From contig CM067372.1 of assembly GCA_034401795.1 (NCBI GenBank), positions 35,342,351 through 35,406,350 on the forward strand: a stretch of DNA of 64,000 bases. Reading direction: 5' to 3'. Positions 12,884-24,949 of the stretch are shown here, one piece after another; position 1 is the first letter of the stretch, and each line of letters starts with the position of its first letter. This DNA comes from Chaetoderma sp. LZ-2023a (taxonomy: Eukaryota > Mollusca > Caudofoveata > Chaetodermatida > Chaetodermatidae). The position numbers and the translations under genes are program-made. Below the pieces are notes generated by a model. That model saw only the letters and a program-made list of their open reading frames with translations, had not been told where the DNA came from and searched no databases.

Positions 12884-14972
12884 TACTGAAAACAACAACT
12901 ACTCTTGCATCAAGTACTGAAAACAACAACTACTCTTGCATCAAGTACTGAAAACAACAACTACTCTTGCATCAAGTACTGAAAACAACAACTACTCTTG
13001 CATCAAGTACTGAAAACAACAACTACTCTTGCATCAAGTACTGAAAACAACAACTACTCTTGCATCAAGTACTGATAACAACAACTACTCTTGCATCAAG
13101 TACTGAAAACAACAACTACTCTTGCATCAAGTACTGAAAACAACAACTACTCTTGCATCAAGTACTGAAAACAACAACTACTCTTGCATCAAGTACTGAA
13201 AACAACAACTACTCTTGCATCAAGTACTGAAAACAACAACTACTCTTGCATCAAGTACTGAAAACAACAACTACTCTTGCATCAAGTACTGAAAACAACA
13301 ACTACTCTTGCATCAAGTACTGAAAACAACAACTACTCTTGCATCAAGTACTGAAAACAACAACTACTCTTGCATCAAGTACTGAAAACAACAACTACTC
13401 TTGCATCAAGTACTGATAACAACAACTACTCTTGCATCAAGTACTGAAAACAACAACTACTCTTGCATCAAGTACTGATAACAACAACTACTCTTGCATC
13501 AAGTACTGAAAACAACAACTACTCTTGCATCAAGTACTGATAACAACAACTACTCTTGCATCAAGTACTGAAAACAACAACTACTCTTGCAGCAAGTACT
13601 GAAAACAACTACTACTCTTGCATCAAGTACTGAAAACAACAACTACTCTTGCATCAAGTACTGAAAACAACAACTACTCTTGCATCAAGTACTGAAAACA
13701 ACAACTACTCTTGCATCAAGTACTGAAAACAACAACTACTCTTGCATCAAGTACTGATAACAACAACTACTCTTGCAGCAAGTACTGAAAACAACAACTA
13801 CTCTTGCATCAAGTACTGAAAACAACAACTACTCTTGCATCAAGTACTGAAAACAACAACTACTCTTGCATCAAGTACTGAAAACAACAACTACTCTTGC
13901 ATCAAGTACTGAAAACAACAACTACTCTTGCATCAAGTACTGAAAACAACAACTACTCTTGCATCAAGTACTGATAACAACAACTACTCTTGCATCAAGT
14001 ACTGAAAACAACAACTACTCTTGCATCAAGTACTGAAAACAACAACTACTCTTGCATCAAGTACTGATAACAACAACTACTCTTGCATCAAGTACTGAAA
14101 ACAACAACTACTCTTGCAGCAAGTACTGAAAACAACTACTACTCTTGCATCAAGTACTGATAACAACAACTACTCTTGCATCAAGTACTGATAACAACAA
14201 CTACTCTTGCATCAAGTACTGAAAACAACAACTACTCCTCTTGCATCAAGTACTGAAAACAACAACTACTCTTGCATCAAGTACTAAAACAATGATTACT
14301 CTTGCATCAAGTACTGAAAACAACAACTACTACTCTTGCATCAAGTACTGAAAACAACAACTACTCTTGCATCAAGTACTGAAAACAACAACTACTCTTG
14401 CATCAAGTACTGAAAACAACAACTACTCTTACATCAAGTACTGAAAACAACAACTACTCCTCTTGCATCAAGTACTGAAAACAACAACTACTACTCTTGC
14501 ATCAAGTACTGAAAACAACAACTACTCTTGCACCAAGTACTGAAAACAACAACTATTCGTGCATCAAGTACTGAAAACAACAACTACTCTTGCATCAAGT
14601 ACTGAAAACAACAACTACTCTTGCATCAAGTACTGAAAACAACAACTACTCTTGCATCAAGTACTGAAAACAACAACTACTCTTGCATCAAGTACTGAAA
14701 ACAACAACTACTCTTGCATCAAGTACTGAAAACAACAACTACTCTTGCATCAAGTACTGAGAACAACAACTACTCTTGCACCAAGTACTGAAAACAACAA
14801 CTATTCGTGCATCAAGTACTGAAAACAACAACTACTCTTGCATCACGTACTGAAAACAACAACTACTCTTGCATCAAGTACTGAAAACAACAACTATTCG
14901 TGCATCAAGTACTGAAAACAACAACTACTCTTGCATCAAGTACTGAAAACAACAACTACTCTTGCATCAAGT
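12884..14972. repeat. 31-bp satellite array, about 67 copies
   Basis: Head-to-tail units of consensus TACTGAAAACAACAACTACT followed by CTTGCATCAAG (31 bp). Units are nearly identical. Recurrent variants are GATAAC for GAAAAC, GCAGCAAG for GCATCAAG, and +3-bp units (ACTACTCCTC, ACTACTACTC). A double-variant unit (GCAGCAAG then AACAACTACTAC) recurs at 13,589 and 14,116, exactly 17 units apart. Between about 13,410 and 13,570 GATAAC and GAAAAC units alternate, giving a local 62-bp higher-order period. There are no unique spacers and no open frame. Confidence 0.98.
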
Positions 14973-15734
14973 GCTTAATTCTCACAGATTGAATTCAATG
15001 CAAGTACTAAATATTTGAAACAGTTTCCATATGGATCATAGCCATAGGTCTCATCACTATCTTATTGCTGGAATAACAATGTGAATATTGAACAAATCTG
15101 GTAAATAACGTTGCTTAGCAATGTGTGTGTGCGGTGTAAGTGTTTCTCACCGCTTGCTGTCGATTTAGATCTGAACATACGCACTCAATTCTGACCTTCT
15201 CCCATAGATACGTCGATATCTGTGTAATTAGTACCATGATGATATGATACACACAGTAAAGTAATAATGCTTTGCTATGTGCTCGTGTCTCTGTAGGTTA
15301 TTAATTACTATCAATTCTTAAGTCCTACTACCTCAACCTTATAGCAGACAGTCCTGGAATCAGTGATCAATCGCTCCTAGTGCAGTACAATCCAGAAATA
15401 ACTTTGAATGTTTCCAAACGGTACACTTTTGAGCACAATGTAATATATGTTCTGTTAAATATTTATGGACTTCATTACATTGGAAGCCATTGCTGACTCC
15501 AGTAAAATTAAGTCCAAACTAATCAACAGTACGTTTTATTTTGTTTTGGAAATATGTAAAGTTATTTCTGAACTGTACCGTAGAGTCCGTAATACTGGAT
15601 CCAATTTTATCTGTTGTAACTCAAGCCGCAGGAGATTCAAATGGAAGATATTAATCGTTATCAGTATCTACAAATGGAGCTAAATGGATTTGAAAGCGAA
15701 TGTCGCATCTGTACATTTAATGAACATTTCTAGT
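14973..15734. other. No gene seen
   Basis: Unremarkable sequence. A very degraded hairpin-core relic (GTTAAATATTTATGGACTTC ... AAGTCCAAACTAATCAAC) lies at about 15,452-15,530. Confidence 0.45.
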
Positions 15735-16120
15735 GTATCCACCCATCATATGACGTCATAATTAACTACGTGACGCGTAGACTGATGTCGTAATTAATGA
15801 TGTCGTGAATGAAGTCATGAATGACGTGGATAGGTTCGTCACGAATGCTTAATTGATGACAGACTAAGCGTTGTACGAATTGTATGTCTTTACTATTTAA
15901 TAAACATGCTGTTAAATAGTCTGGTACTAATTTGACTGCGCGCTTTTGCTGCCATAGGCATCAACAGCACCGAGACAAATTAGCTTCAAAATATTCAACA
16001 GCCTACCTGTATAGTTTTCTGGAAATTGATAGTCTGGGAGGTCAGGCATCGATCGAGTGTGGGTGGAGCTTAGCTACATATAAGCGGGGCATAGCTAAAA
16101 CTGGAATCCTCCATTCCCCG
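15735..16120 (+). mobile_element. MITE of the CRE/hairpin family, copy 5
   Basis: It carries TGACGTCA at about 15,752, several CGTCA half-sites, GTACGAATTGTATG, AATAAACATGCTG and the hairpin core (15,912-16,005, TGCTGCCATAGGCA loop). The tail has CATCGATCGAG, GTGGGTGGAGC and CTAAAACTGGAA. Non-coding. Confidence 0.78.
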
Positions 16121-18327
16121 GGTATTAGTGGTTGATTTAATGATTTCATGTTAGATCATACTGATTCACTCCATGTCAAATTATTGTTACGCTGTGTCAG
16201 TTTATTCTGTGTCTTTTCTGAGTAAAACATCAGAGCTTTCGCCCATCTAGCTAATCCAATATCCTTCAGATTTATCATGTTTCCATCTTGACTCATGCTA
16301 TAAAATTAATCAGATTCACGGTGTTTCTATTTTAGTTCATGCTAGAAAATAAATTATCATTTAATGTTAACAAATTATTTTGCATAATTAGTTAGGCATA
16401 ACGTCTTCGAGCACAATGCAATGTCAATATTTGTGTTATTGACACACACGCATTTTACCTGAGCTGTGTGAACGTACGGAGCTGGCCTGACATTTAAATA
16501 TATACGGTCAAGAATATGGAACGATGTACCAGTGAGACTCAACATTTCGTTGAACATTGCCAATTTTAAGGATAGCAAATAGTCTCATACAATCCTTCGT
16601 TGATGTAATTTCTAGAATAACTGCCACTGCAACTACGAAATTTCCTCCATAATGAACGCACGTGCCTCTTATCTAAATTAGAAAACCTTCCTTTGAATAG
16701 GGTAGAACTTGTGGTACTCCCATATATTTAAAAACCGTCATGGTTCAGGAAAGACCCCTTCAGGTTTTTATCACCTGCTATGAAAGCTACCCTTACTGAC
16801 CAAGGCGTCCTCAAACTCATATTCGTATCATCTTATCATAGACTGTTACACCAAATATACTAAAGGAAACCACGCTGTCGACTCTCATATATTTCTGAAC
16901 CTTCTTATAACCGCATATGCCGTGCTAGATTCAGCTTGCAACCCCGCAATTATATATATGACCGTATACGCAACTTATGCGAAGGCAAGTGGTTTAGAGG
17001 TACTCCGATGAGTCCTGGTCAGCCAACCTGAGTTATGTCTGGCGGAGGAATCTAGCTTGGAGCATTGTTATGCGGTTTCAATCGGTACTCGGTGTAAGGC
17101 TTTGTAATGTTTGTGTATTCGTGGCAGTCACACATGTACCACTACATGAATGCATGATGCCGCTTCTGGTCTATTACTTTGTACAACTTACGCTTTAAGA
17201 TGCACTGCACAAAATGGCAAGGTACCGTATAAATAGTTGCACCTTCAACAATTCAGGGTATTCATTAAGCTAGTGTTTTGATACATCGACTAATTTGGAA
17301 GTTTAAGGAGAAGATAATTAAATCAATATTATTCATTCATATTGGCATCGTAGTTTGAGATGTTGCTGCAATTAGTCTGAATTGCTTATGTTCTGAGAAT
17401 GCCCATATATTTGGTGTTCTTACTCCAATCAAGTACTGAGTGGTAGTTGGACTAATATGTGTCTAAACTGGCAACCTCCAAATAGCAAACAGCTCAAGTA
17501 TGAATGGTACCTTCTACGTGAAACCAGCATAAATAAATCAGCACTAAATATATCGTCTCCCAGTTCGGTTTAAATACGCGCCATACAGATGCGTCACTCA
17601 CCTCATTTACCCGACATGCGCCAGATGTCGTTGTTAGCAACTAGCAAGCAGAACGACAAAATAGACGATATGTGGCTGTGTGTCTCTGATAACAGAAATT
17701 AACAGTATCGTGATTTGATTTGCCTAATCCTAATTTCAATGCAACCACGTTCTTGCGTATTTAAAAAATAATTTGACTGGAAACTGGAAGGCTTCGACGC
17801 GAGGACTCGTGGCAAGCTTGGGTATTGTGTCCTCTAAGCTATCAATCTGATATTAACATCTGGACAATAAACACAGAGTTGAGGATGACTAATAATTTGA
17901 ATGTCGGTATATTTATGGATGCATTTGCAAGCATGTCTCAGTGTATGCGCGTGCACGCCTGCGTATGTGCGTAGTTACATGCCATTCTGTCCGTATGAAT
18001 AAAAAGGCATGCATGGATTTATGCGTGTGCGTGTATGTATGTGTGTATGTATGCGCGTGCGAAGACTGAATTCAGTTGTTAATGATTATCTGTCATACTT
18101 TGTTATGGCCGACCACTTGTTGGCATTCTGTCATTTAGTGTTGATTATAAAGATCGCACCACGACACGATATAGACATAATATATGCTTCCAAGAATAAC
18201 TCTGGATCGATATGCTTGAATAAGGCATGAAAAGAAGCGAGATACCACGTGAACACGGTGCTCAGCATGGGGACTCGTCCATACAATGCATGTTTCATAG
18301 AATCAACTTTGGTGTTGTCTATTTCAG
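16121..18327. other. No exon or element recognised
   Basis: About 2.2 kb without a supportable gene. A short TGTATG/CGTGCG-rich low-complexity patch lies at about 17,940-18,060. The region ends in GTGTTGTCTATTTCAG, the acceptor of the exon at 18,328. That intron end resembles the one before 8129 (TTGTGTATTTCAG). Confidence 0.45.
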
Positions 18328-18450
18328 ATCGATCTTGAGGAGATAAAGGAGTCGTATTTCTTCAAATATGACCGCCGTGTGGCTGATGATGTCAGGGATG
18401 ACACGGAGGGCGATTATCAGCGTCTCTTGATGACGATTGTGGGGAACTAA
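18328..18450 (+). CDS. Annexin gene 1, alternative last exon B (canonical end of repeat 4)
   Basis: A phase-0 exon after a consensus acceptor, encoding 40 residues (IDLEEIKESYFFKYD ... LLMTIVGN) and the stop TAA at 18,448-18,450. It matches residues 1-40 of exon A at 29 of 40 positions, including the acidic DDTEGDY Ca2+-site segment, and ends where annexins usually end. It carries no repetitive tail. It is on the same strand and in the same phase as exon A, so the donor at 3419 could splice to either. Alternatively it could be the last remaining exon of a lost tandem annexin copy; no other annexin exon is visible between 9.5 and 18.3 kb, which makes alternative splicing or a stranded duplicate exon the simplest readings. 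Confidence 0.85.
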   Translation: MDLEEIKESYFFKYDRRVADDVRDDTEGDYQRLLMTIVGN

Positions 18451-19647
18451 CACAGCTCAGCAGCTAACACACGAATCAACAATTCAATGTATTCAATTAT
18501 TATTTGAGCACTTAAAATACCTAACTTTAATTTGAGCATTGCGTTAGCAATGCTGTCAGAGACTCGCGTTTAAATAGACGACAATAGAGATGGCACACTG
18601 TTACTATGGAGATGACCATTGCTCAACGACAGCGGAGATAGCAGCAGCTTGCAGCAAATTTATAATTACTGAAAAATGAAACCGGGTGACTGTAATCAGT
18701 ATAATTACACAAACATCAATACAGCCCTCACATAAATGGGAAGTGAATTCAGTAAAACAGTACCTGACCAGTAACCTGCTTTACCAGAGCGTTCTTGCAA
18801 CCATCCGTATTCAGTGGTGTAGTGGTGGGTGATGGCTGTGGGTGGGTGGGGTCAGGTTTGGGGTGGGGGCGCAGTTACACCGGGCTTCGAGTGCAGTGTA
18901 GTGTTGAGGGACAGGGGGTGGGGGCAAACGGGCCACTATGTCTAGTTTTGCCGCATGGCATCAGTATTGGGGTATAACAGGGGGCGCCAAATGGATGGAT
19001 CGCCGCAATCCCATCCCACCCATGGGCGCCAGACACCCGCACTATGCCACTACGGCCATACTAAAATGGCCAATACGCAGTTGGCTGTTAAAGACAGGTT
19101 TAACTGTAGCAAGACTGGCGTAATATCATTGGCAAAAGAAGAGATGGCGGCATGGGATCTAAATCAATATATACCTAGCCTTTTAATTGGACCTGTGGGA
19201 TACTGCATATAATCACGGTATTAATTTAAGTAATGATAGTATTTCAGAGATATGGATTTGTCATTGAAACTTGATCCGGATACAAGCTCTGCAGATGGCC
19301 TCCATAGATTTACAACTTTCAGAGCCAAATGAATAGACGGTGACATCAGCGCTATAACAAATTCGATAGATCTGTAGAAGGAGATCTGATTAGGCATGCG
19401 GACGCTGTTACTATCTTAGATATATTGAGACTATTTCAATAACAGGTATTTGAATGTATACTATATATAGTCCATAGTAGATTAATATAATATTTAAAAA
19501 GTCCTCGTGTATTCTCATATTCATGGTGGATTTGAACAGACGCTGAATGGGCTGCAAGTTGAGCCTGATATTGAACCAGCGCTTTGAAATGGGCGTGGCC
19601 CACAAATATTTGATATTAAAATTCAAACCTTTGAGATTCCTATTCTG

Positions 19648-19650
<3 letters not shown>
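18451..19650. other. No gene seen
   Basis: Follows the stop of exon B and may include its 3' UTR, but no clear AATAAA is close to the stop. The GGGTGG-rich patch at about 18,830-18,930 gives only short chance frames. Confidence 0.4.
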
Positions 19651-19725
<75 letters not shown>

Positions 19726-19785
19726 AGTTAACCCTGGGTGACAGATATATATATATATTTACCCAGTTAACCCTGGGTGACAGGT
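19651..19785. repeat. (TA)n tract and duplicated palindrome
   Basis: About 70 bp of (TA)n at 19,650-19,719 is followed by ACCCAGTTAACCCTGGGT, a near-perfect 18-bp palindrome. The palindrome recurs after a second, shorter TA run (19,760-19,777). Confidence 0.85.
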
Positions 19786-19796
19786 GTAAAGCCCGT

Positions 19797-20145
19797 GTGA
19801 TAGGCGATCCTACATGTCCGATTATACATCCGATTACACATGTATGATTCTACAAAGTCGGACGATGTCTGATCGTGTATCATAGCTTCCGACATGTATA
19901 ATCATCTATAATCATATACACAAAAAAGTCGGACAATGCTCAACTTTCGTCCCACATCGTAAATCCTGTCCGATGAAACAACCAATCGTATTCCGGAATT
20001 TTTGTCACGTGATTTTGTTAGGTATCACTGGTTGGCAAAATCATCCAACAATGTTCGATGCAGTATGATCGTGTATGATGAACATGTATGACATACAAAT
20101 GTAGGATACTACATGTATAATCGGACATGTAGGATCGGCTATCAC
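19797..20145. mobile_element. MITE with about 30-bp terminal inverted repeats
   Basis: The left end GTGATAGGCGATCCTACATG continuing into TCCGATTATA is complementary to the right end (TATAATCGGACATGTAGGAT then CGGCTATCAC). The interior is rich in TCGGACATGTATAATC-like motifs in both orientations. Length is 349 bp with no coding capacity. I could not define a convincing target duplication. Confidence 0.75.
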
Positions 20146-20249
20146 TGGCTTAATGGTGATGAGATTCAACATTATAAATAATGTATTAATCAGTATCTGC
20201 AATAAACCTGATATTTATACGCTGTTAGTCATATGTCATATTCATTGTA

Positions 20250-20523
20250 TTCACCACCACCGGCGCCGGCTCCGCCGCCGCACGGGGCATCCCACCACCC
20301 CCCACCTCCACCCCACCCCACCCCTCCAGCCCCCCCCCCCCCCCCCACCTCCACCACCGCCTCCCCACCTCCACCACCGCCTCCCCACCTCCACCGCCAC
20401 CACCCCACCTCCACCACACACCACCACCACCACCACCACCACGACCACCACCACCACCACCACCACCACTACTACCAGCACCACTACTACCAGCACCACT
20501 ACTACTACTACCACCACCAACCC

Positions 20524-20622
<99 letters not shown>

Positions 20623-20690
20623 CGACGACAATAGCAACAATAGCAGCAGCAGCAGCAACATCAGCAGCAGCAGCATAATCACCTCTGCCA
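20250..20690. repeat. Compound microsatellite (CCA, AAC, ACG, AGC)
   Basis: Successive blocks: a C-rich CCACC/CCTCCA region (20,250-20,410), (ACC/ACT)n to about 20,520, about 70 bp of (AAC)n, about 35 bp of (GAC)n, then (AGC)n. All six frames give homopolymer-like peptides, so the long frames here are artefacts. It ends within about 15 bp of the DIRS terminus at 20,697. Confidence 0.95.
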
Positions 20691-20696
20691 GTATAA

Positions 20697-20929
20697 TTAA
20701 TAAATTAAATGAAATTTATTGATATTTGATTGTAATTCCATCCCGTCCCATACGGTACATAGATATTATGTGAGATGAAGACAGCTCCTCAGGCTTTAGC
20801 GTAGAAATCAAATGCATTGCCCAATAAAGGGTGGATACCATCAATAAGGAAGGCACATACTATCTATGTACCGTATGGGACGGGATGGAATTACAATCAA
20901 ATATCAATAAATTTCATTTAATTTATTAA
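20697..20929. repeat. Perfect 65-bp inverted repeat at DIRS 3' end (ITR plus internal complementary region)
   Basis: 20,697-20,761 and 20,865-20,929 are perfect reverse complements over 65 bp, separated by 103 bp. The sequence just inside (20,928-20,975, AATTCCACCCAGTCCCTC...) is a diverged direct repeat of the outer arm (AATTCCATCCCGTCCCAT...). A terminal inverted repeat plus an internal complementary region matching the element ends is the known DIRS arrangement, thought to template a circular intermediate. Confidence 0.85.
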
Positions 20930-21059
20930 TTCCACCCAGTCCCTCTGGTACAAATATATTATTTGAGACATTTAGAGAAATGCTTTTTATTTCTGTACTG
21001 AAGCAGTCAAAATATTTTAACTGTAAATGAGCGATGTTAGGGCGGACAAACATCTAATC

Positions 21060-22230
21060 TAGCATGCCTAGAAAAAACCTTTACTTCCCTTGCTGTTATA
21101 TCGTGTTTTCCACAACGGCTTTTCCAAATGTAACATCGACTGTAACTGGCATTCTATAGAATTTCCAGAAAACCGATCTACTTGACCAACCAGCCGTCCT
21201 CATAATGGTGGATACTGGCACATTCTTCAAAGCCGCATTAGTTGTTGATGTTGACCGAATGCTATGTGCCTAAAAATGTTAACATTCACACCACCACTAA
21301 CTAATAATAGTTTTATCCACCTAGCTATTGTGTCTTGATACTGGTTTATGATCACCGACATAGCTAATGAGCAATCTTGTACAGTTATTGCGCAACCCAC
21401 TGGTTCTATGTATATATTCTTTCAATAAAGTCACAACACACAATTTTTCATTAGTAGAATATTTTTCGAAAACAAGTTCCGTTTGCTGCCTGCTAGGCTT
21501 TGATTGCTTCAGCAGATCTCCAAATCTAACCTTTACAAATGTGTTCACAAACTCTATACTACGTATGTCAATCAAATATAACGATTGAACTCGGTGGCCC
21601 GACAGACGTCCAAGCATCATCACAAGAGTTAACGATAATTGCTTCAATGATAGAATATTTACATTGGTTCATTGTTAATATAGTCAAGAACTAAATTGAC
21701 ATCCCATGTTGCGATACACCGCGGTAGTGCTGGTTTAATATTATAAACACCTTTCAAAAATATCTTTATCAAATGATCATTACCGATACTTTCACTAGTC
21801 TCAACACTAAGCCAAGCAGATAATGCTGATCTTGCTGAATTTAGACCACTGTAGCCTAATCCAGACTTGTATAAACATTGAGAAAATCCAACACATTGTT
21901 TATAAATGATGAAAAAGGATCAAGTTCCCTTTGTTCACAAAAACACATCCACCTTTTGATATATAGCCGATATTGGGATTGTGTGGAACTGCGCCATGAC
22001 TGCAAAAGCACGTCAACAAATTCTTGTGATATGACTCTCTTGCGGAGTGCTTGCCCGATATTCTGAAAGCAGTTAGATGACGCTTGTGCTTCAATGGGTG
22101 ACGCATTGCCCTGTTGTTTGGCATTATTAACAATGTCCTGTTCACTGGAAGGATGCGTGGGCAGTCCGAGATGAAATTTATAAGCCTCGGAAACCAAAGC
22201 TGTGTTGGCCATATAGGTGCTATTAAAATC
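21060..22230 (-). pseudogene. DIRS tyrosine recombinase (broken)
   Basis: The N-terminal, SAM-like DNA-binding part is in the frame at 22,212-21,856 (SWRSSTQSQYRLYIKRW). The catalytic domain starts in the frame at 21,647-21,321, with the first catalytic Arg in LSGHRVQSL. After two apparent single-base losses (around 21,320 and 21,271) the frame resumes with AHSIRSTSTTNA (the HxxR pair, about 21,255-21,269), AGWSS and FWKFYRMPV, where the Tyr near 21,155 would be the nucleophile. All catalytic positions can be identified but not in one open frame, so the copy cannot make an active enzyme. Confidence 0.82.
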
Positions 22231-23888
22231 ACCTCTGCTGCATCGTCCTCCACTTTTCTTAATACATGACCTATGATACTAAAAGAAGGGAAAATGTAAT
22301 TAAGTGATTTCCCCCAATTCATGGCAAAAGCGTCCACAGCTAACGCGCCAGGGTCTGGCTTCCATGACACATAATTGGGTAATAGTTTATTTAACCTGGA
22401 TGCAAATAGGTCTATATCTGGTTTCCCAAAAACTGACGTGAGCTGTTTAAAACACATTCGTTTAACATCCATTCTGCGTCACTATTATGTTCCCGTGAAG
22501 CCAAGTCAGCTTCTGTGTTCATGGAGCCAGGTAAGTGTGCAGCTGATAACCAAATATTTCTCGGGATAGCCCATAGCCATATTTCCCTAACAATGTTATT
22601 ACATAACACTTTTATTCCATCCTGTTCGTTAATGTAAATCATAGCTGTAGTGCTATCCACGAATATTTTGATATGAACATTACGCATATTATTGCAAAAT
22701 GACATAAGAGTTATTAATGCTGCATGTAATTCTAAATAATGTATATGTTTGCACGCCTCTCCTTCGTTCCAGAGTCCACCAATCGATTGCCCATTATATA
22801 TCTCACCCCAGGCTAAGTTTGAGGCATCACTATTTAAAATAATGTTATGTTGGGAACCGTCACCAGGTTTTCACACATTGCAATGCGCCTAATCCACCAT
22901 TTTAAGTCTTCTCTACATTCCAAATTCAGATCAAATGTTGCGTCATAATTGCTTAAGATACTCCTCAGTATTTCATTTTCTGTAGCAGATGATCAAGCTT
23001 GTAATGGTTTTAACCGCTTTGTCGCTAGTTAACTTTATTGACATTTTAGAAGAATTTAATATGAATCCTAAAAATTAAATTTCTGTGGTAGGCTCTAATT
23101 TTGATTTATCAGGATGCGCAGTGAATCATAGTCTGTCCATAATATCCACTGTCTCTGCAATATTTTGTTTACATTCACAATATGTATTTGACACCAATAA
23201 AGAATCATCGATATAGTTCATGTTTTCTTAATGTCAAAAATATGCACTTCATCAATTTTGTAAATATACGCGGCGCACTCGTAAGACCATTAGCTAAACA
23301 ACAGTATTCATACTTACAGCCATTCCAAAGAAATCTTAGATATTTTCGGTCATTTTTTTTAATGGGAATGGTGTAATAGGCATCTTTTACATCAATAGAT
23401 GCGAAAAAACTATTTTTTGGCATTAACAATAATGCAGACCTTAGAGTATCCATCTTAACATGTGGACTATGGACATACTGATTCAAAGATTTAAGATTCA
23501 AAATAACTCTTCAACCGCCATATTTCTTCGGTCGAGTAAAAATGTTTGCTATAAATTCACCATCTTGCTTGTCAAACACCTGTTCAATGACATGTAACTG
23601 TTCAGGCTTATTTATTTCATTGTTCATCAAAAGATTGTCTTTTTCAGAAAATCTAATTTGTTTCCTTGGTAGTGTCTGCATTGGAATCACACACAATTCA
23701 ATATGCAACCCCTGAATCGTTTCCAAAATCTTAATATCACTTGTAATATTTTTCCATTCTCTTAAATATTTTGCTGTCTTTCCTGTTACAAAGATTCCTG
23801 GTGTGTTTATACCATTTTCCAGTGGTTTTCTACTAGTAAAACTCACCTCTTCACTACAGGAAGCTAGATTATTGTTATGAGGCAACAT
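22231..23888 (-). pseudogene. DIRS reverse transcriptase-RNase H (broken)
   Basis: The frame at 23,888-23,511 ends in FTRPKKYGG and meets an in-frame TGA. It continues as RVILNLKSLNQYV and, at 23,501-23,205, the RT core FASIDVKDAYYTIPI and LTSAPRIF. A frameshift follows. The catalytic YIDD box is at 23,204-23,215 in another frame, followed by more stops. RNase H occupies about 22,850-22,412 (SDAS, ELHAA and FVDSTTA acidic positions) and runs into the DLFASRLNKLLPNYVSWKPD segment (22,472 onward) that DIRS elements carry before the recombinase. Family identity is clear; the gene is inactive. Confidence 0.83.
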
Positions 23889-23960
23889 CTGAGACTTCTT
23901 TTTCCACCCCTACGTTCCCCATCTTTGGTTTGTTGGTGTAGAATGGTTGCTTCTTTTTGC

Positions 23961-24740
23961 CTAAAAAGGTCTCCCATAAGACCCACGATCAAACATGTTA
24001 TTATGGCTAGTTGAATGATTGCCATATTGATTCTTATTGTATTGGCCAGAGAAACCTGGTCTCATTAGTTGGCCAAGTCTACTCGCTTCTCCAATATCTT
24101 TCAATTGTTTGGCCAGGTCATCTCCAAATAACATATCTGTCACTTTGTGATCAGGTTTACAGAGCTGTTGATATCTTTTATTGATAACCAACCTAAAGTT
24201 ATCCTTGCGATATTGACTTAAAGCAGTAAATCCAGCTGAAATTAGCTTCATTGAGTCAGTGAGTTTAACAACAATGTCCTTACAATCAATCTCAGACTTG
24301 TTTGCAGCAAAATTCATAATAGATTCTGTTACTGAAATTAATGGCACTGTGCCTTTAACAAGCAATCCCTGTACATTGCCCATTTTTATGTCTCTGGAAT
24401 GTATGAGGGGATTAGCCAGATCCCATATCTCGTGATTTACTCTAGGTGTTGACAGATTATTGCAATTCTGTGGCGTAAGATATGCCTGTCTAAGCTCTCT
24501 TAATTTGTTTAACCTTTCCTTATTAGCAGCAGAGCAGAAAGAGATGTTAATTGAATCTGCCAAGCTTTGCTTAGTATCAGGTCCTGTAATGGCATCCTGG
24601 CAATAAAAATCCTGCATATCATTTAGCACCGCATTAATCTGAATCACTTCCAACTCATTATCGCTGTCAGCGTCATTAACTGCAGCACTCAGTTCGTTGG
24701 TAATGCTTGAGAAAGGGTCTGGAGTTTCGCCCTCCAGCAC
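23961..24740 (-). CDS. DIRS ORF1 (Gag-like), open frame of 259 residues
   Basis: An uninterrupted 259-codon frame positioned directly upstream of the RT region, where DIRS elements carry their Gag-like ORF1. It has an acidic N-terminal part (DADSDNELEVIQINAV) and a Gly/Asn/Tyr-rich C-terminus (SGQYNKNQYGN ... DRGSYGRPF). It begins at an ATG at 24,738-24,740, but the true start could lie upstream. Assignment rests on position and composition; ORF1 proteins are poorly conserved. Confidence 0.65.
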   Translation of the reverse strand: MLEGETPDPFSSITNELSAAVNDADSDNELEVIQINAVLNDMQDFYCQDAITGPDTKQSLADSINISFCSAANKERLNKLRELRQAYLTPQNCNNLSTPRVNHEIWDLANPLIHSRDIKMGNVQGLLVKGTVPLISVTESIMNFAANKSEIDCKDIVVKLTDSMKLISAGFTALSQYRKDNFRLVINKRYQQLCKPDHKVTDMLFGDDLAKQLKDIGEASRLGQLMRPGFSGQYNKNQYGNHSTSHNNMFDRGSYGRPF

Positions 24741-24745
24741 TTCCT

Positions 24746-24949
24746 ATGTGGCTTCTAGTGTGATCCTATGGCCGCGTATTTCTTACTCGTGAGCACCTAT
24801 TCCTGAGCAGAATGTAAAATGATAACACAATAGTTTAGTTAAGAAAGATCTACCTACATTTATGGAGACTATCTGAGAGCACGTGGTTGACGACAGCCTC
24901 ATTGTTCTTATAGATCCATGGCAATAGGAAGATTAATCTGTAGCTATGT
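24746..24949. other. Unassigned, possible DIRS leader
   Basis: No match to the 3' terminal repeat of the element could be seen, so the 5' boundary is undefined. Confidence 0.3.

Larger units (their letters stand above)
20697..24745 (-). mobile_element. DIRS-type tyrosine-recombinase retrotransposon, decayed
   Basis: Read on the minus strand the order is Gag-like ORF, reverse transcriptase, RNase H, tyrosine recombinase, then a terminal-repeat/internal-complementary region. This is the layout of DIRS elements, which integrate through a tyrosine recombinase rather than a DDE integrase. The coding regions carry several stops and frameshifts. The 3' terminus is well marked (20,697-20,929), but I find no matching inverted terminal repeat at the 5' side near 24.75-25.0 kb, so the left part is truncated or diverged. 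This is a cellular retrotransposon, not a virus. Confidence 0.88.

Noticed and set aside
12884-14972. CRISPR-like appearance of a 31-bp repeat
   Set aside because: Repeats are contiguous without unique spacers and the context is eukaryotic.
20153-20722. 189- and 133-codon frames rich in Pro, Thr, Asn, Gln or His
   Set aside because: They are translations of the compound trinucleotide repeat; no unique domain flanks them.
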